DNA from: Zygnema circumcarinatum
Taxonomy: Eukaryota; Streptophyta; Zygnematophyceae; Zygnematales; Zygnemataceae
NCBI GenBank assembly: GCA_037447605.1
Contig: CM074811.1
Location: 3,454,038-3,506,754 of the forward strand
Direction: 5' to 3'
DNA: 52,717 nt
Shown: in pieces, positions 31,356 to 43,644 of the stretch
Layout of the letters: every line of letters starts with the position of its first letter
Position numbering within the stretch: the stretch's first letter is position 1
Position numbers and translations under genes: made by a program
The notes under the pieces: generated by a model
What the model was told of the DNA's origin: nothing
The model's database searches: none
What the model saw: only the letters and a program-made list of their open reading frames with translations

Positions 31356-31457
31356 GTGACTGTGCCCCTTTCAATGCGCCCGTCGACATAGAAAGAAGCG
31401 TTACTGTAACTGGATTTATGGGGGAAATTCGACGACATGTGTACGATTTTGTAGGTC

Positions 31458-31485
31458 TACGTGGCGTCCTTGGTTCCACGTGGCA
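31458..31485. promoter_or_regulatory. Paired G-box/ACGT motifs upstream of the fibrillin gene
   Basis: TACGTGGC (31458-31465) and CCACGTGGCA (31476-31485), spaced 18 bp, match plant-type ACGT/G-box elements known in light- and stress-responsive promoters. They lie about 360 bp upstream of the fibrillin start codon. Regulatory use is inferred. Confidence 0.5.
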
Positions 31486-31839
31486 GCTCTTTTGCCCGCC
31501 ACCGCGACACCTGGCGCTGCTTGGACCTTTCCACCTCAGCAATATCTGCACGCAAGATATTTTATTTTTGAAATTTCTCCGGGCACTTGAACCTGCGCAA
31601 AAAAAAAAGAGACGAAAGGAGATTGAAACACCAGCGGTGGATTCAAAACTTTTTTGCGGCTGAAACGGACGCTGATTGGTCGGAACATTTTTTTTTAATG
31701 TTCGGCCCGTTAAACTTGGAAGAATAAAACTTGTAATCTTATTTTCAGTTTTGGGCATCCCTGATTTACACTCCTTCCTTCCCCAGGCTTTCTCTGCTGC
31801 TGCTTCTGCAACTCCTCTTGGAAGACAGCGCCTGCAGCC

Positions 31840-34247
31840 ATGGCCGCCGTCTCTCTCTCGCTCTCTGCTTCTCTCCTTCCCTCCACTCTGCGGGAAAGGC
31901 CGTCCGCCGCCATGACTTCCGGTGCTCTTGCCTCGGCTCCGCTCTCTCCTGTCATCTTGGAAGGCCGCCATGGCATGTTCTTGAAGCCTACTTCTGCCTT
32001 GGATAAGGCTTCTTCCCCAGCATTCCGCCGTGGATTCCCGGCTTTAAAAAGGCGCCACGCAGGTGCGGTGCAGGCAGGGCTCCTGGACTTCTTGACGAAG
32101 CCAAAAAAGGCTTTGGAGGAGAAGAAGGCGAAGGAGAGGGAAGAGCTCAAGGCGGAGATTCTGGAACTCGTGAAGCCTCTTGATAGGGGGGCGGAAGCGA
32201 GCCCGGAGGACGAGGAAGAGGTTGAGCAGGTGCGATGTTCTCTCAATGTTTTTGTGGTGTTAGAATGACGGTGGCAGCTGTTGATCCTTGTGTAGCAAGG
32301 AATATTTTGGTAAATGGCGAGAGCAATGTCAGATAGTGTTGTTTCTGCCGTTTTTTTCATTGTTTTTTTCGCGTTTTCATGTGGATGATGCTTCTAAGCT
32401 GGAGTTTCTTACCGTTACAATTCACTCGCGAAGATCTGCTGGTTTGGTCCGTCCATTCTTCGATTTTTTTTTTTCTACATTAACTGCTTGTGTGGGCTTA
32501 GGGTAATTCAAATACTTATGCCACAGTATCTGTGTAGACATATGCATGTATGTGCCCACTGATGTATGTATGTAAAGCATACGCGCATTCTATGTGTGTA
32601 TGTAAACGACTCCTTTTTTCTCCCTTTATAACATTTCTTGAACCGCACCCTTTTGCAGATTGTTCAGAGGCTGGAAGCTTTGAACCCGACTAAGGATCCT
32701 GTGCGCTCGCCCCTTATAAATGGCAAGTGGGAGCTACAATATACAACATCCAGTTCCATTTCTAAAAAAAACGTAAGAAGTAAACTATCTCTGATAATGC
32801 ACGTCGTGGCATCCTTTGGCTTCACTTCGTTTCTTGGGAATGTCCTTTGCAACATTCGGAAGCGTCTTTGCATCATATGATATGGCTTATTCTGCAGCAA
32901 TATTCTCCTCTGAAGAACTTACGCATTTGATTTTTTTACCTGGAGTGAAAAACTGCTTTCCTTGTTTGTTTCCAATGGCTATTAACAGGCGACGTTTTTT
33001 CCTTGGATCACTTCTTTTCTTAACGAAAAGTCAATTGCTTTAACATCTGTTTTTTTTCAAACGTTCTCAATGCAGCTCCCAAAGTTGCTGCGGCAAAAGG
33101 GGCCTATTTATCAATGTCTTGATACGGAGACACTACAAGCAAGGAACATAGAGACATGGCCCTTCTATAATCAGGTTCGTGGTGGTAGGCTACCCCGAAC
33201 CTTTTTTATACTGAAAAAGTCTGGCTTTAGTAATAACTTTTAGGTCAAATTGCCAGACGTCTAGTGCATGTGATTTGCTTGACGTTAATGGTTGTAGGTT
33301 TCTAGTCCATTATCTGCATTTTCATCGGCATGTAGAACACCTTATTGACCTGCACTTTGCAACTCTGGCCCTTGCGTTAACAGCTATTACTTTTTGATAA
33401 AAGGCTGGCATCGAAGCATTCAGAAATAAATCAATCGATGGAATATTTTTTACCCTCCCTCTTCACCTTTTTTTTCCTTGTTTTTTCTTTTCCACGGCCT
33501 CAGGTGCAAGCCACTCTCACTCCACTTTCTGGCACTGAAGTGGATGTGAAGTTTGACTATTTCAAGATTGCAGGATTGGTGAGCGCACTTTCTTTGTTGT
33601 TGTTGTTGTTGTTAACTATATTGGATTTGTTCCCTTCAGTTTTTCTGTGGATAGGAAAGGATCCTGAGAGTATGCTGGCAAAATCTTGTGCTTTGTGGAG
33701 AGACTATAGGTAAGACAATTGCCCCATCTCATCCCTAAATGCTGTTTGTCCGGGCAAGCGTTGCAGATAAGCATTAAGGCACCGGAATCTTCCAGAGGGA
33801 GTTTGGAGATTACTTATCTTGACGACGAAGTGAGGTAAGCTCATAAGAAACACAGCAGGCTTGTGGTTCAGTTTTTTATTGATTATGGAAAGGGAAGGAG
33901 CTCGGCCTCCGTCAGTCTTTTTTTAGCAGTGTTTTGAAATCCTTGAAGACTATTCTGAGGGTTGATTACCATGGAAACGGCAACATTTTGCAAGACAAGG
34001 GAATTTCTGACACCAACAATATAATATGCCGTAATCGGTGCCTGTTTGCCCAGACTCCTCATTTGAATTGGTCGAGTGTATGGGAACCTTGTCGTTTCTC
34101 CTTCTATTTCTTCTCCCCGTCCTCTTCTGCTCCATTCTCTCCCTTTCTCATGTTCTTAAATGTCCGGATGTGAACAGAATTGCTCGCGGGAACCGCGGAA
34201 ACCTTTTTATTCTGACCATGGTGGACCCCTTATACACAGTGCAGTAG
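31840..34247 (+). CDS. Plastid fibrillin (plastid-lipid-associated protein)
   Basis: PAP/fibrillin-family protein of plastoglobules or thylakoids; members bind lipophilic compounds and stabilise plastid lipid structures. Exons 31840-32229, 32659-32772, 33076-33174, 33504-33578, 33767-33834, 34178-34247, all phase-consistent, give 271 aa. The N-terminus ([20 protein letters not shown], then [12 protein letters not shown]) is Ser/Ala-rich with few acids, as expected of a chloroplast transit peptide. The mature protein starts near [18 protein letters not shown]. Fibrillin motifs follow: [13 protein letters not shown] (~153), [16 protein letters not shown] (~186), [18 protein letters not shown] (~202), [20 protein letters not shown] (~227) and the C-terminal [17 protein letters not shown]. 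Length and domain order fit a short fibrillin; I do not assign a subfamily. Confidence 0.92.
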
Positions 34248-35511
34248 AGTAAGAGGAACAGGTGCAGCCAATCTCATTTTTATTCTAAGTATCGGAGGAC
34301 CCTGGGAGTAGAAGAGGCTATGGCCGCTTGCCACGACTTTTCCATTTACTGCACGTGCATTGAATGCATGTGTATGGGTGGGAGGAGGTTACGGATGGAA
34401 GGAGTGGACGGATGAGAGGCTACCACAGGCACGCGCGCTCCAACCCTGACATGCAGAGATTATTAGGATGCCATTAACTATGGCATCTCGCCTTTTTGAA
34501 AAACGAGGTTATTTCGAAATTAATTCCCTCTTATTGAAGTAGTGGTTCATTTTTTTGGCATCGAGTTTATCAAGATAGGAGAGGGGGGAGAAAAGGAGGC
34601 CCTTCCATTTGTGTGTTTTGATTCGTATGGTTTTGTTGAAAGGAATTTGGCGGAGCCTATGGAGCGCCGATTGATAAGTGGGGCTTTGTCTCAAAAAGAC
34701 ACGGTCATTCTGTCTTGGGCAGATGTACATTTGGTTTTTTTGTTCGTTTCTTATTCTCTGTACCATTCTTTGGCAATCGTTATTCCAATTGAGTTTGTTT
34801 TGAACACGGAATGAGGGGACGTTCAGTCCGATGAGTGCGAGCCGTGAGGCATGGAATCATGGTATCCTCAAGCTCATCTGGTTGCTGGCTTAGCTGATAA
34901 TAGCATATCCCTCTCATGTCCCGGCATTTGTGGCGTAAAAATAGCAGATACTGCTTCTTCTATCTCTGTACCGCCTGACGAATTCTGAATGGGGAGACAT
35001 GCATCATGCATGCAACCACCCTTGACTCTCCTTCGCAAGTCCAAACATGACTTAAACTTGCAAAAAAAGAAACATCCTTAGTTCAATGCCAACTCACTCT
35101 CTCTTAAGTTCCAAATAAAGCTTCATGGCAACTCACATAATAATATAACTTAAGCCTGGAAGTGTCTTGGCCTTGAAACCTTTCACCGGTTGAAACTCGA
35201 AGCTCGTCAGAGTAAAGCATAAGCTACTCAAGCTTGCCCTTCTGATCTGTATCCTTAATTTCTGACACAGATTCCAAATGGTTTGATTTACCATGCTCAC
35301 AACTTCATAAGTATACGCTACAGCCCCATCCCGACTCATCTCTCTCTCTCTTTCCCCACCGTCTTCCTTCAAGACGTACTGCACGGCGATTCGATTCCAA
35401 GCGGCATCGGTACATCGCTTTGAGTAGAAAGTGCAAACCCTAAAGTTGGAAATTCGAGATCTCAATGTCCGTTTAAAACTTTAGGTCTTTCTGCAGAGCA
35501 AGCATCCCTGC
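34248..35511. other. Intergenic spacer, no gene seen
   Basis: Between fibrillin and omega-amidase. The largest open frame (minus, 35133-35465) shows no motif or splice context. No notable repeat was seen apart from short CT tracts near 35340. Confidence 0.45.
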
Positions 35512-38500
35512 ATGGCCTGTTCCTGCTCCTGTACCGCCATACTCTTCTCTCCACTCAAATTGCTCCTACGCCAAAGCCGCACACCTGCAAAAGCTGCTGT
35601 TCCAAAGAGCGCAGTAAAGTCGCCGTTGCCGCCATCGTCCTTCTCTAGAGCGCTATCTGCCATTTCAGTGCGCTTTTTCTCTACAAGAGTCGTCCCCTTG
35701 GCCTCAAGATTTCGATCAGGGCTTGCATTCGCATCCATGGCTGCTAGAAAGCCACCCGCGTTGCCACTTGCACCCCCTCCTCCGGGTGGAAAGGTATGCT
35801 AATGGTGGAATCTTCCGGCATTGCCATCTCTTGTTCTATCCGTGCACAGGCTACTTACTTTTTCCGTCCGTTTCCATTGCTCCATCTTGAGGTCTTCAGA
35901 AGTCACTGCTGTGGAGAAGAAGGTAAACAGTAATGGTATCCAAGAACGGCACACAGACAAATGCCCACCGGCCAATAGAATTCTGATTAAACTTGCACTG
36001 GACGTTTTCCAAACTTGTTGTCCTACGTGCTGGCGTGATAACGCTTTCAAACTCCTTTCCTTGTCTGATTCTTAGAACACCTTCATTATAAATTTTGGAG
36101 CAAGAGAAGTGCAGCTTCTTAGCTCATGCGGATGAAGCATTTCGAATCAAATTGACGATGCATCCTTTCCTCGCTTACATTGCATCGTTCGAGCTTGCAG
36201 TCGTCATCTTCCTACATCATTATGCTAAGCAATTGCAGGAGAACCTGAGCAAAGTACGCCATTTCATTTGACGAAGCTGAGGTCAATTCAGGTGAAGCAA
36301 ATGCATGGCTTGAATGCGGTAATTATCTCATGTTGGCTTCACTTTCCTGGTCTGTTCAGGTAAAGCTGGCTCTTTGTCAGCTCGCAGTAACAGATGACAA
36401 ACTGAAGAACATTGCTCATGCAAAGGAGAAGATTGAGGAAGCTGCTGCTGCTGGCGCTCAGCTTGTTGTTCTGCCTGTAAGCAACGTACCTCACCGTATT
36501 GTTCCAATCCTAAAATGGGTCGATTGAATGGTGGACATGTTCTTAAAGTGTGGTCTGACTCTGGCGTACACTATCCACATTCGCTATTTTGGCTGAAAAG
36601 TGCCCTCATGCGTCATTGCCGTTGAGGTCTGCTGCAGGAAATGTGGAACTGTCCGTATTCTAACGACAGTTTTCCTATATATGCGGAAAACATCGACGCG
36701 GGAGCGGAGGCATCTCCGTCCACAGCTATGCTCTCACAAGTTGCAAAAGAAGCCAAAATCACTCTTGTCGGTGGATCAATTCCTGAACGGCGCGATGGAA
36801 AACTATACAATACATGCTGCGTTTTTGGATCAGATGGAGAGCTCAAGGGAAAGTTTAGCAAGGTGAGACTTCCGCTTGAAGAGAAACTTTGAAAAAGCCC
36901 CCCAACGGGAACTGTCGGTCAGAAAATCAAGAAACAAGGACTTTACCTGCCATCCTCTGCAGTTTTTGAGGTGGAATGTAAAGAATGTAGCTGTTTTGAA
37001 CCCTGTTCTTACTCAATGCCAGTATGGAGGGTGGGAGATCGCAGGTACACCTCTTTGATATCGATATACCGGGACAGATCACTTTTAAAGAGTCGTTAAC
37101 ACTGACACCTGGCAGCGGCCCACTGGTTGTAGACACAGGTGCTTGTTCTCTATCTTGTGCAAGATTGCCTCTGCTTCTAGCTATGTTAACAATTAGAACA
37201 GTTCTACAGGACTTTCCTATGAGGTAGCTTTACTTTCTTTCTCCGACAATCTCATTTTCGCATAGATTTTAAAAAAATCACCTATTGCTATTGCCACAGT
37301 CTCGAGAAATAATACGAAGCAAACTGAAGTTGTAGTGATTTAGTTTGACTTTGATTTTAGCTGTAGTATAGCTCTCAGGAGGAAAGGCTCGGATGAAAGA
37401 GGGAAGGTTCAAGGAACTGAACGTAACTGATTCGTGAGTATAGTCTGCACCCCTTTTTTGCCCCGCTTTTTGTTTTCCGTCCTTAGGTCTTTCATGTAGA
37501 TATGTTTCTACCTTACGTGTAAACTGTTTGCTTGACAGATGTTGGCCGTATTGGCATTGGAATTTGTTATGACATTCGTTTTCCTGAGCTGGCAATGATC
37601 TACAATGCGAGAGGTAGGCCCATAATTCAAAGGCGGTTCGCTGGTGGTTTCAGTCATTAGTTTTTCCACTGACTAAACGATACTTTATGTGCACCTTTCT
37701 TCTTTTGTAGATGCCAATGCACAGAAACCACCTTGTTGTCTCTAAATTTTGTTTTTTTTCCCTTTCCTTCAGGAGTACATTTGATTTGTTACCCGGGAGC
37801 CTTCAACATGACTACAGGCCCCCTCCATTGGGAGCTTCTCCAAAGAGCGAGGTATTTGTTTTTCTGGCCAGTCCTGAATCTTGAATGGAGGACATTTAAA
37901 AGAAAATATAAGGACGTTTGCATGCTCAAATAGTAGCGATGATGTTTGTGAAACTGTGCTTCATCATCACATCTTTTTGGCTATGACTCTTCAAAGGCTG
38001 CAATATCCTAAAACTCAAAATTGCCTCTTGTGGTCTGCTGGGAATCACCGCAGGGCCGTGGACAACCAGGTGAGACTTCCTCTACTTCTACTCCACTACC
38101 TTCTCTCTCTCTCACTCTCCCTCCTCCTTATCTCATCTCTTATCTTATCTCTTATCTTCTTATCTCTCCTTCTATTAATGTGGATCTCTGCTGCTATCTC
38201 TCCTCTCTCTTTCCCTTCATCTTTTCCATCTGTTCTCAAAGCCTATTCATCCTTCAGTCAGATCCACCTTCTCGTTTGTCTCTCGTAGCGATCTGATTCT
38301 GTTTCCTTGTGTTTCTGCGCATCGTTTTCAGGTCTTTGTCGCGACTTGTTCGCCCGCACGTTCAGTGACCTCCTCCTACTCTGCATGGGGCCATTCCACT
38401 GTAGTGGGACCGGTAAGGTCACTTCATTTCAAGCATTTGCAGGAGAATACCCCAAAAAAAGTCAAATCAAATAAAGAGGTTTGAACTCAATGGTCTGTAA

Positions 38501-39261
38501 GCTTTTTACTTTTTGCACGTTTCAGAATTTATCAAGAAGTCCAAAGCTATAGGGCGCCCATTTCTCTGAGAGTCTTCCACTTCTATGTTTTGAGATTCAA
38601 GAAGGAAAAAGTTGGAACCATTAGTTAGTCACTTCACTCTGATATAGTCATTGACAGCGGTATTTCTGTGTATCAGTTTGCTGAAATTCTTGCCACAACG
38701 GAGCACGAGGAGGCAACGGTTTTTGCTGAGCTTGACTTCAGTGAGGTTGAGAGAAGGAGGTGAGACTCCGGACCATTCCCTCTTGTTGAATATTTTCCCA
38801 ATTTCTGACATGTTTTTTTGCATTCAAGTCAGAGATCTTTCCCCCCCTTTCATGCTCCTCGTTTTAGTGGTGCTGAGCAGAGTAGAGTGTTGTTAAATTG
38901 GAGGGAATATTCAGTACTGTGTTCCTGGTTGGTCGTTACATGGCAGAAAGAATTTACCCCTTGAAACGCAACGGCGCGGTGATATATACGAGCTTTCGGA
39001 TTTACTTCGAGAATAAGGGGGGGTGGTTTCGCCACAATATGGTAAATCATTTCCATGCGTTTCTCACTTGTAACCCAATTCTGAGAAGTTGAATTACCTC
39101 CCAACCCCCCTATGGCCAAACCCCTACCTTCAAGTCCGCCCATTTTGACTTTCTCCAACTTTCTCCCTCTTCCAACAACTGCTACCACTCTTTCTTCCCC
39201 TTCCAAGAACGCGCCCTCTCCCAACATTTCTTGCCTTTTCAGGGATTGGGATGTGTGGTGA
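35512..39261 (+). CDS. Nitrilase-superfamily omega-amidase (NIT2-like)
   Basis: Predicted omega-amidase hydrolysing alpha-ketoglutaramate/alpha-ketosuccinamate to the keto acids and ammonia. Exons 35512-35793, 36360-36476, 36638-36862, 37045-37138, 37539-37613, 37773-37851, 38054-38069, 38332-38412, 38677-38759, then possibly 39243-39261, give about 356 aa. The Glu-Lys-Cys triad is visible: LPE (E134), FSK before VHLFDID (K208) and GICYD (C249). Other family motifs: [42 protein letters not shown] and AWGHSTVV. The first 75 residues look like an organellar transit peptide ([11 protein letters not shown]), and an internal Met76 (MAARKPP) could start a cytosolic form. Exon 7 is only 16 nt. The usual C-terminal segment (MPL..QRR.DLY in relatives, from memory) was not found: the last conserved exon ends VERRR and then reaches a stop within six codons, or at once if the intron is retained. 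Confidence 0.88.
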
Positions 39262-39734
39262 ATAGGCGAAGCAAAGCACAGGAGCAAGGAGCTCATGTTC
39301 GGGTATTTCTGCTTCGTTTGGCGCAGGGTTGAGGGGCTGCTTGGCGCTGCATGATGGCGGAGGACGAGAGGGCCCATGTGACCTTCGACTGTGGAGACTC
39401 CGAATGGACCTTTTTTAAGTACAGGACGGAAGCAATAATGCTCACTTCGAGTGTGAACACGCGCTGCAGCGAATTGGTGTCACATTGTTTTCATAGTGTT
39501 GGAAGAACGTGGATTTTAAGTAATAAATAAATATAAAAAAACCCACGATGCCCATGGCTGCTACTTCGGCGGTGTTGCAGCAGTCGCTTGGCTCAGCGCC
39601 TCCGGCCCTTCTTTCCTGCGCTGTAATTTGCCGGAAATTGAAAACCAGAAACTAGAGATAGTCAGATTCTGCCATAAGGTGAGGAGTCATGAGGTCATGA
39701 GTCGGCCACCCTCTCCATGCCCATGCCCATGCCC
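39262..39734. other. Spacer after the omega-amidase gene
   Basis: No gene recognised. A short degenerate tandem of 'ccatgc' lies at 39715-39740. Confidence 0.35.
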
Positions 39735-41310
39735 ATGCCTTTTTTGCGTTGCCGTAGGCAAAAGCTTAGCCATCGTTTTCATCCGTACGACGGGTTCGAT
39801 TAGGTTGTCAAAGATTAATTTAATGAAAATGGGGTATAGTTGCCGCGAGTCTGACGTTGCCACGTCGCGCGTTCGGATTTGTTGTGCTTTTCGTTGGATC
39901 GAATGCGCAGAAAATGGGGTATATCGCGTAACCATTCTGTCATTGCCACGTGTCGTTTTCTACGTACGATAGCGTTCGATTGGAAAATGATACAGCGGCC
40001 CCACTTTTTGGATATCAGCGCCCCATTTTGGGAAAAAATGTACTTTTTTTTTTGGCTAATTACCCCCCCCTTGGATCTTTCGGGAGGAGAGATCTTGTAG
40101 ACAATCGGACCCCGCGCCTCGCGCGCAGGATCCGACCGTGCACCGACGTACGGCGCCGCGCATCGCGGCGCGGCCCGGGAGATGCGGCGAGCCTACGGAA
40201 AAGTTGTCCTCACCTGACCCTTTTGGGTCAGAGGTTACCACGTGGCAGTCTGCCATTGGACAGCCCTGCTGCCGGTCCCCCATGCCGATACAGTGGACCC
40301 CCATAATATTTTCCACCTTGTACAGTGCGTCCCCAAGAAATTCGCCCCGATTTTGCCGAAACCACCTTTTTGTACGGTAACTCAATGTTAACGTATTAGG
40401 GGTGTTAACCTAACCTGACCTATTCTCCAATACAAAATCTGCTAATCGAAACGACTTTCAAACATGGGTCACGCTTTTACGCTGTACGGTAAATACGAAT
40501 AAAATCTCTAAGTCGTACGGTATACGTACGGCACCAATAGGAGCTTGTGTATCTAAATCACGATACGATACGATACGTACGAACAGACATGAACTCTAAC
40601 ATAATACCGCTCGCCTATTGGTAACACGGACCTTATATTTGCAAATTACAATATTTTCCGTAGGCTCGCCGCATCTCGCGGGCCGCGCCGCGATGCGCGG
40701 CGCCGTACGTCGGTGCACGGTCGGATCCTGCGCGCGAGGCGCGGGGTCCGATTGTCTACAAGATCTCTCCTCCCGAAAGATCCAAGGGGGGGGGGTGATT
40801 AGCCAAAAAAAAAGTACAATTTTTCCCAAAAGGGGGCGCCGATATCCAAAAAGTGGGGCCGCTGTATCATTTTCCGTTCGATTTTGATGTTTTATGTGAC
40901 GTACGGATTCGGTTAGGTTGTCAAAGATGAATTTAATGAAAATGGGGTATAGTTGCCGCGAGTCTGACGTTGCCACGTCAAGCGTCCTGATTGGTTGTGC
41001 GTTTCGTTGGATCGAATGCGCAGAAAATGGGGTATATCGCGTACCCATTCTGTCATTGCCACGTGTCGTTTTCTATGTGCGACAGCGTTCGGTTTAAATG
41101 TTTTACGGGACGTATTGTTGTAAATATGGTATGTGTTGCAGCGTGTTTAACGTGGCCACGTGGTGCATTCTTATTGGTAAGCACGAACGGATTGAGGTAT
41201 ACCTCTTATCCAGTCAGAAATTGCCACGTGGGTGCAGTAGTGTGTTTTTGGATCGTTTGTAGGAAATGGGGTATGTCGCTTATCCAGTCAGGTGTTGCCA
41301 CGTAGCCCTA
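39735..41310. repeat. Satellite-like block R, copy 1 (interrupted)
   Basis: Begins near 'gcgttgccgtaggcaaaagc' and contains ~210-bp units with recurring strings 'aatgaaaatggggtatag', 'gagtctgacgttgccacgtc', 'ttggatcgaatgcgcag' and 'attgccacgtgtcgttttct'. Each half-unit holds an ACGT core (TTGCCACGT). The same strings recur at 43505-43644 and 51016-51730. The foldback element at 39982-40875 interrupts it. No coding potential was seen. Confidence 0.85.
39982..40875. mobile_element. Foldback/MITE-like DNA element with 8-bp target duplication
   Basis: 894 bp with inverted arms of about 221 bp (39982-40202 and 40654-40875). Both ends read GGAAAATGATACAGCGGCCC inward. It is flanked by GTTCGATT at 39974-39981 and 40876-40883. 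Uninterrupted copies of the target occur at 51108-51115 and 51318-51325, followed by the same 'ttgatgttttatgtg', so this is a precise insertion. The inner part has no transposase-like frame, so the element is non-autonomous. An 8-bp duplication is compatible with hAT, but the termini do not prove a superfamily. The arms are very CpG-rich near the inner ends. Confidence 0.9.
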
Positions 41311-41320
41311 AAATGGGAAA

Positions 41321-42240
41321 AAAACCAAAAAAAAACCACACAAACTGCGACGACAGAATGAGGCCTCATTCTGTCGTCGCAGTTTGTGTGTGGTTTTAAA
41401 AAAAAAAACATAATCAATCTAAATATTACAACATGAGGCCTCATGTTGTATTAATTAGTTTGATTTTTTTTTTGTTTGTAAAAGTCACACACACACGCAC
41501 ACACACACACACACAAACACAGTCACACAGTCACAAAAAAAAAAAAAAAAAACAATCTTAATATTACAACATTTGGCCTTATGTTGTAATATTGAGAGTG
41601 TTTTTTTTTTTTTTGGTTTGTTTAAAAAAAAACAATTTAAATATTACAACAAACCAAAAAAAAACCACACACAAACTGCGACGACAGAATGAGGCCTCAT
41701 TCTGTCTTCGCAGTTTAAAAAAAAAAAACATAATCAATCTAAATATCACAACATGATTGTATTAATTAGTTTGATTTTTTTTTTTTTTTGTTTGTAAAAG
41801 TCACACACGCAAATACACACACACAAAAACACAGTCACAGGGAAAAAAAAAAAAAAACAATCTTAATATTACAACATTTGGCCTTATCTTGTAATATTGA
41901 GAGTGTTTTTTTTTTTTTGGTTTGTTTAAAAAAAAAACAATTTAAATACTACAACAAACCAAAAAAAAACCACACACAAACTGCGACGACAGAATGAGGC
42001 CTCATTCTGTCTTCGCAGTTTAAAAAAAAAACATAATCAATCTAAATATTACAACATGACGCCTCATGTTGTATTAATTAGTTTGATTTTTTTTTTTTTT
42101 TTTTTTTTTTGTTTGTAAAAGTCACACACGCAAATACATACACACACAAACACCGGCACACAAATGCACACATTCTCACACAGAAAAAAAAAAAAAACAA
42201 CAAGAAAGCAAGAAAAAGAAAAAGAAAGATAAAAAGGGGA
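41321..42240. repeat. Tandem array of palindrome-bearing ~305-330-bp units
   Basis: Three units beginning near 41330, 41660 and 41960. Each has a strong palindrome centred on AGGCCT; the first has perfect 22-bp arms at 41342-41385 ('aaactgcgacgacagaatga' outward). Further palindromes are 'caacatgaggcctcatgttg' and 'acaacatttggccttatgttgt'. A/T homopolymers and (CA)n runs separate them. The array follows block R directly. Confidence 0.88.
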
Positions 42241-42254
42241 AGAAGAAAATGATG

Positions 42255-42480
42255 AAGAATGCGAACATCATTATCTCTAGGACCGGGTCCTTCCAAAATC
42301 TGTCCAGGGTTATTTGCTATACAACACATGAGTGTAAGCGTAAGTACGAACCTTTTTTCATCAAGATCTTATGTTTCCAAAATTTTTCGATCTTTTCGAA
42401 CATCATCATCTCCAGGACCGGGTCCTTCCGAAATCTGTCCATGGTTATTTGCTATACAACATATGAGTGAAGCGTAAGAA
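42255..42480. repeat. ~136-bp tandem repeat with GGACCGGGTCC core
   Basis: Two copies carrying 'aggaccgggtccttcc', 'aaatctgtcca', 'ggttatttgctatacaac' and 'tgagtg'. The same unit recurs at 52130-52267. GGACCGGGTCC is itself a perfect palindrome apart from its central base. Confidence 0.85.
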
Positions 42481-42567
42481 CGAACCTTATGTACATCATG
42501 ATCTCATCTTTACCATCTTATCTCAAGTTTTTTTTTTTTTGGTAATTTCCAAAACTTCCAAAATTCC

Positions 42568-42655
42568 AATTTTCCATATGTCCAGCATTTCAAAATGTCC
42601 AGCTTTTCAAAATGTCCAGCTTTTCAATATGTCTAGCGTTTCCATATGTCCAGCA
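42568..42655. repeat. ~17-bp tandem repeat
   Basis: About five copies of 'tttcaaaatgtccagc' and variants ('tttccatatgtccagc', 'tttcaatatgtctagc'). Confidence 0.9.
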
Positions 42656-42679
42656 AAATCTTTAAAGTCCGGAGGACTG

Positions 42680-42830
42680 GCCTGAGGACTGACTGACTAA
42701 TGGACGGACAACCTAACTGGCTGACTCACTGACTGACAAACACAGACTGAATTTCTGAGTGACTGACTGACTGACGGACTCACAAACTAGCCGACAGATT
42801 GACTGACTGACTGACTGACTTGTTAGTTAG
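42680..42830. repeat. Degenerate (TGAC)n repeat
   Basis: Repeated 'gactgactgactg' with interruptions between 42680 and 42825. Confidence 0.85.
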
Positions 42831-43504
42831 TAGCCTCCCTCAACACCCTCCTTCCTCCTCCTCCTTCCTCAACAGCCTCTCCTTTTTCTTCCTTCGCCCT
42901 TCCACCATTCTCCCTTCCACCACACTCCATGTTTCTTCCTCCTCTTTCCTCCACCAATCATTATTTGTCGGTTTTTTCCATTTCTCTGGTAGAAACTAAA
43001 TCAGCAGCAACACAAGCAGCAGGAGCTGCAGAAGCAAAAGCAGTGGATCTGCAGCAACAAGAGTGTTGGTTACGGTACATTTCGGAACAATAGGGCAACA
43101 AGCATCAGCAGCAACTCTTCAGCTAGACAGGCGAGTGTAAGAAAATGGAAGTCGGGAGGACGTGAAGAACAGGGGAAGATGATATCGCGGTTGTTCCGTA
43201 ACCGTTTTGTCATCGAAACGTCGTCAACGTCTCCGTACCCGCACGAAACGGCTCTATTTGGACAATCGTCTTTGGACGATGATGTGTTCTTTTTTTTGGG
43301 TAGTGATATTTCCACCCCTTTTTTGGATCCAAACACCCCTTCCCGGCCGGGCAGATTTCAAAAGGGATTAAAAAAGGAAAATGCTTTTTTCACACCTTTT
43401 TGGAATATACCCACCTTCTTCCGTCGGCTGATTTTATTTTTGCTAACCAGGGAAAATGATACCCCGTCACCGCATTTTGAATACTGTATCCCGCCTCCCT
43501 GAAT
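42831..43504. other. Spacer with CAG/GCA-rich stretch and A/G-run motifs, no gene seen
   Basis: A CAG/GCA-rich stretch at about 43000-43125 and strings similar to the ATATCC/AAAAGGGG family at 43295-43490. No supported gene. Confidence 0.4.
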
Positions 43505-43644
43505 TTTTTGCGTTGCCGTAGGCAAAAGCTTTGCGGTCGTTTTGATCCGTACGACGGGTTCGATTTATTAAAGATTAATGTAATGAAAATGGGTTATAGT
43601 TGCCTCGAGTCTGACGTTGCCACGTCGCGCGTCCTGATTGGTTG
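43505..43644. repeat. Satellite-like block R, copy 2, left part
   Basis: Begins 'gcgttgccgtaggcaaaagc', as at about 39747, and runs through 'gagtctgacgttgccacgtc' to 'gattggttg', where the solo LTR is inserted. It continues at 51016 after the insertion. Confidence 0.88.

Noticed and set aside
35133-35465. Minus-strand open frame of 110 codons between fibrillin and omega-amidase
   Set aside because: No recognisable domain and it includes a CT repeat. Treated as chance.
38818-38950. Alternative last exon of the omega-amidase after CATTCAAG
   Set aside because: It stays open for about 45 codons but shows none of the conserved family C-terminus. Not supported over the other options.
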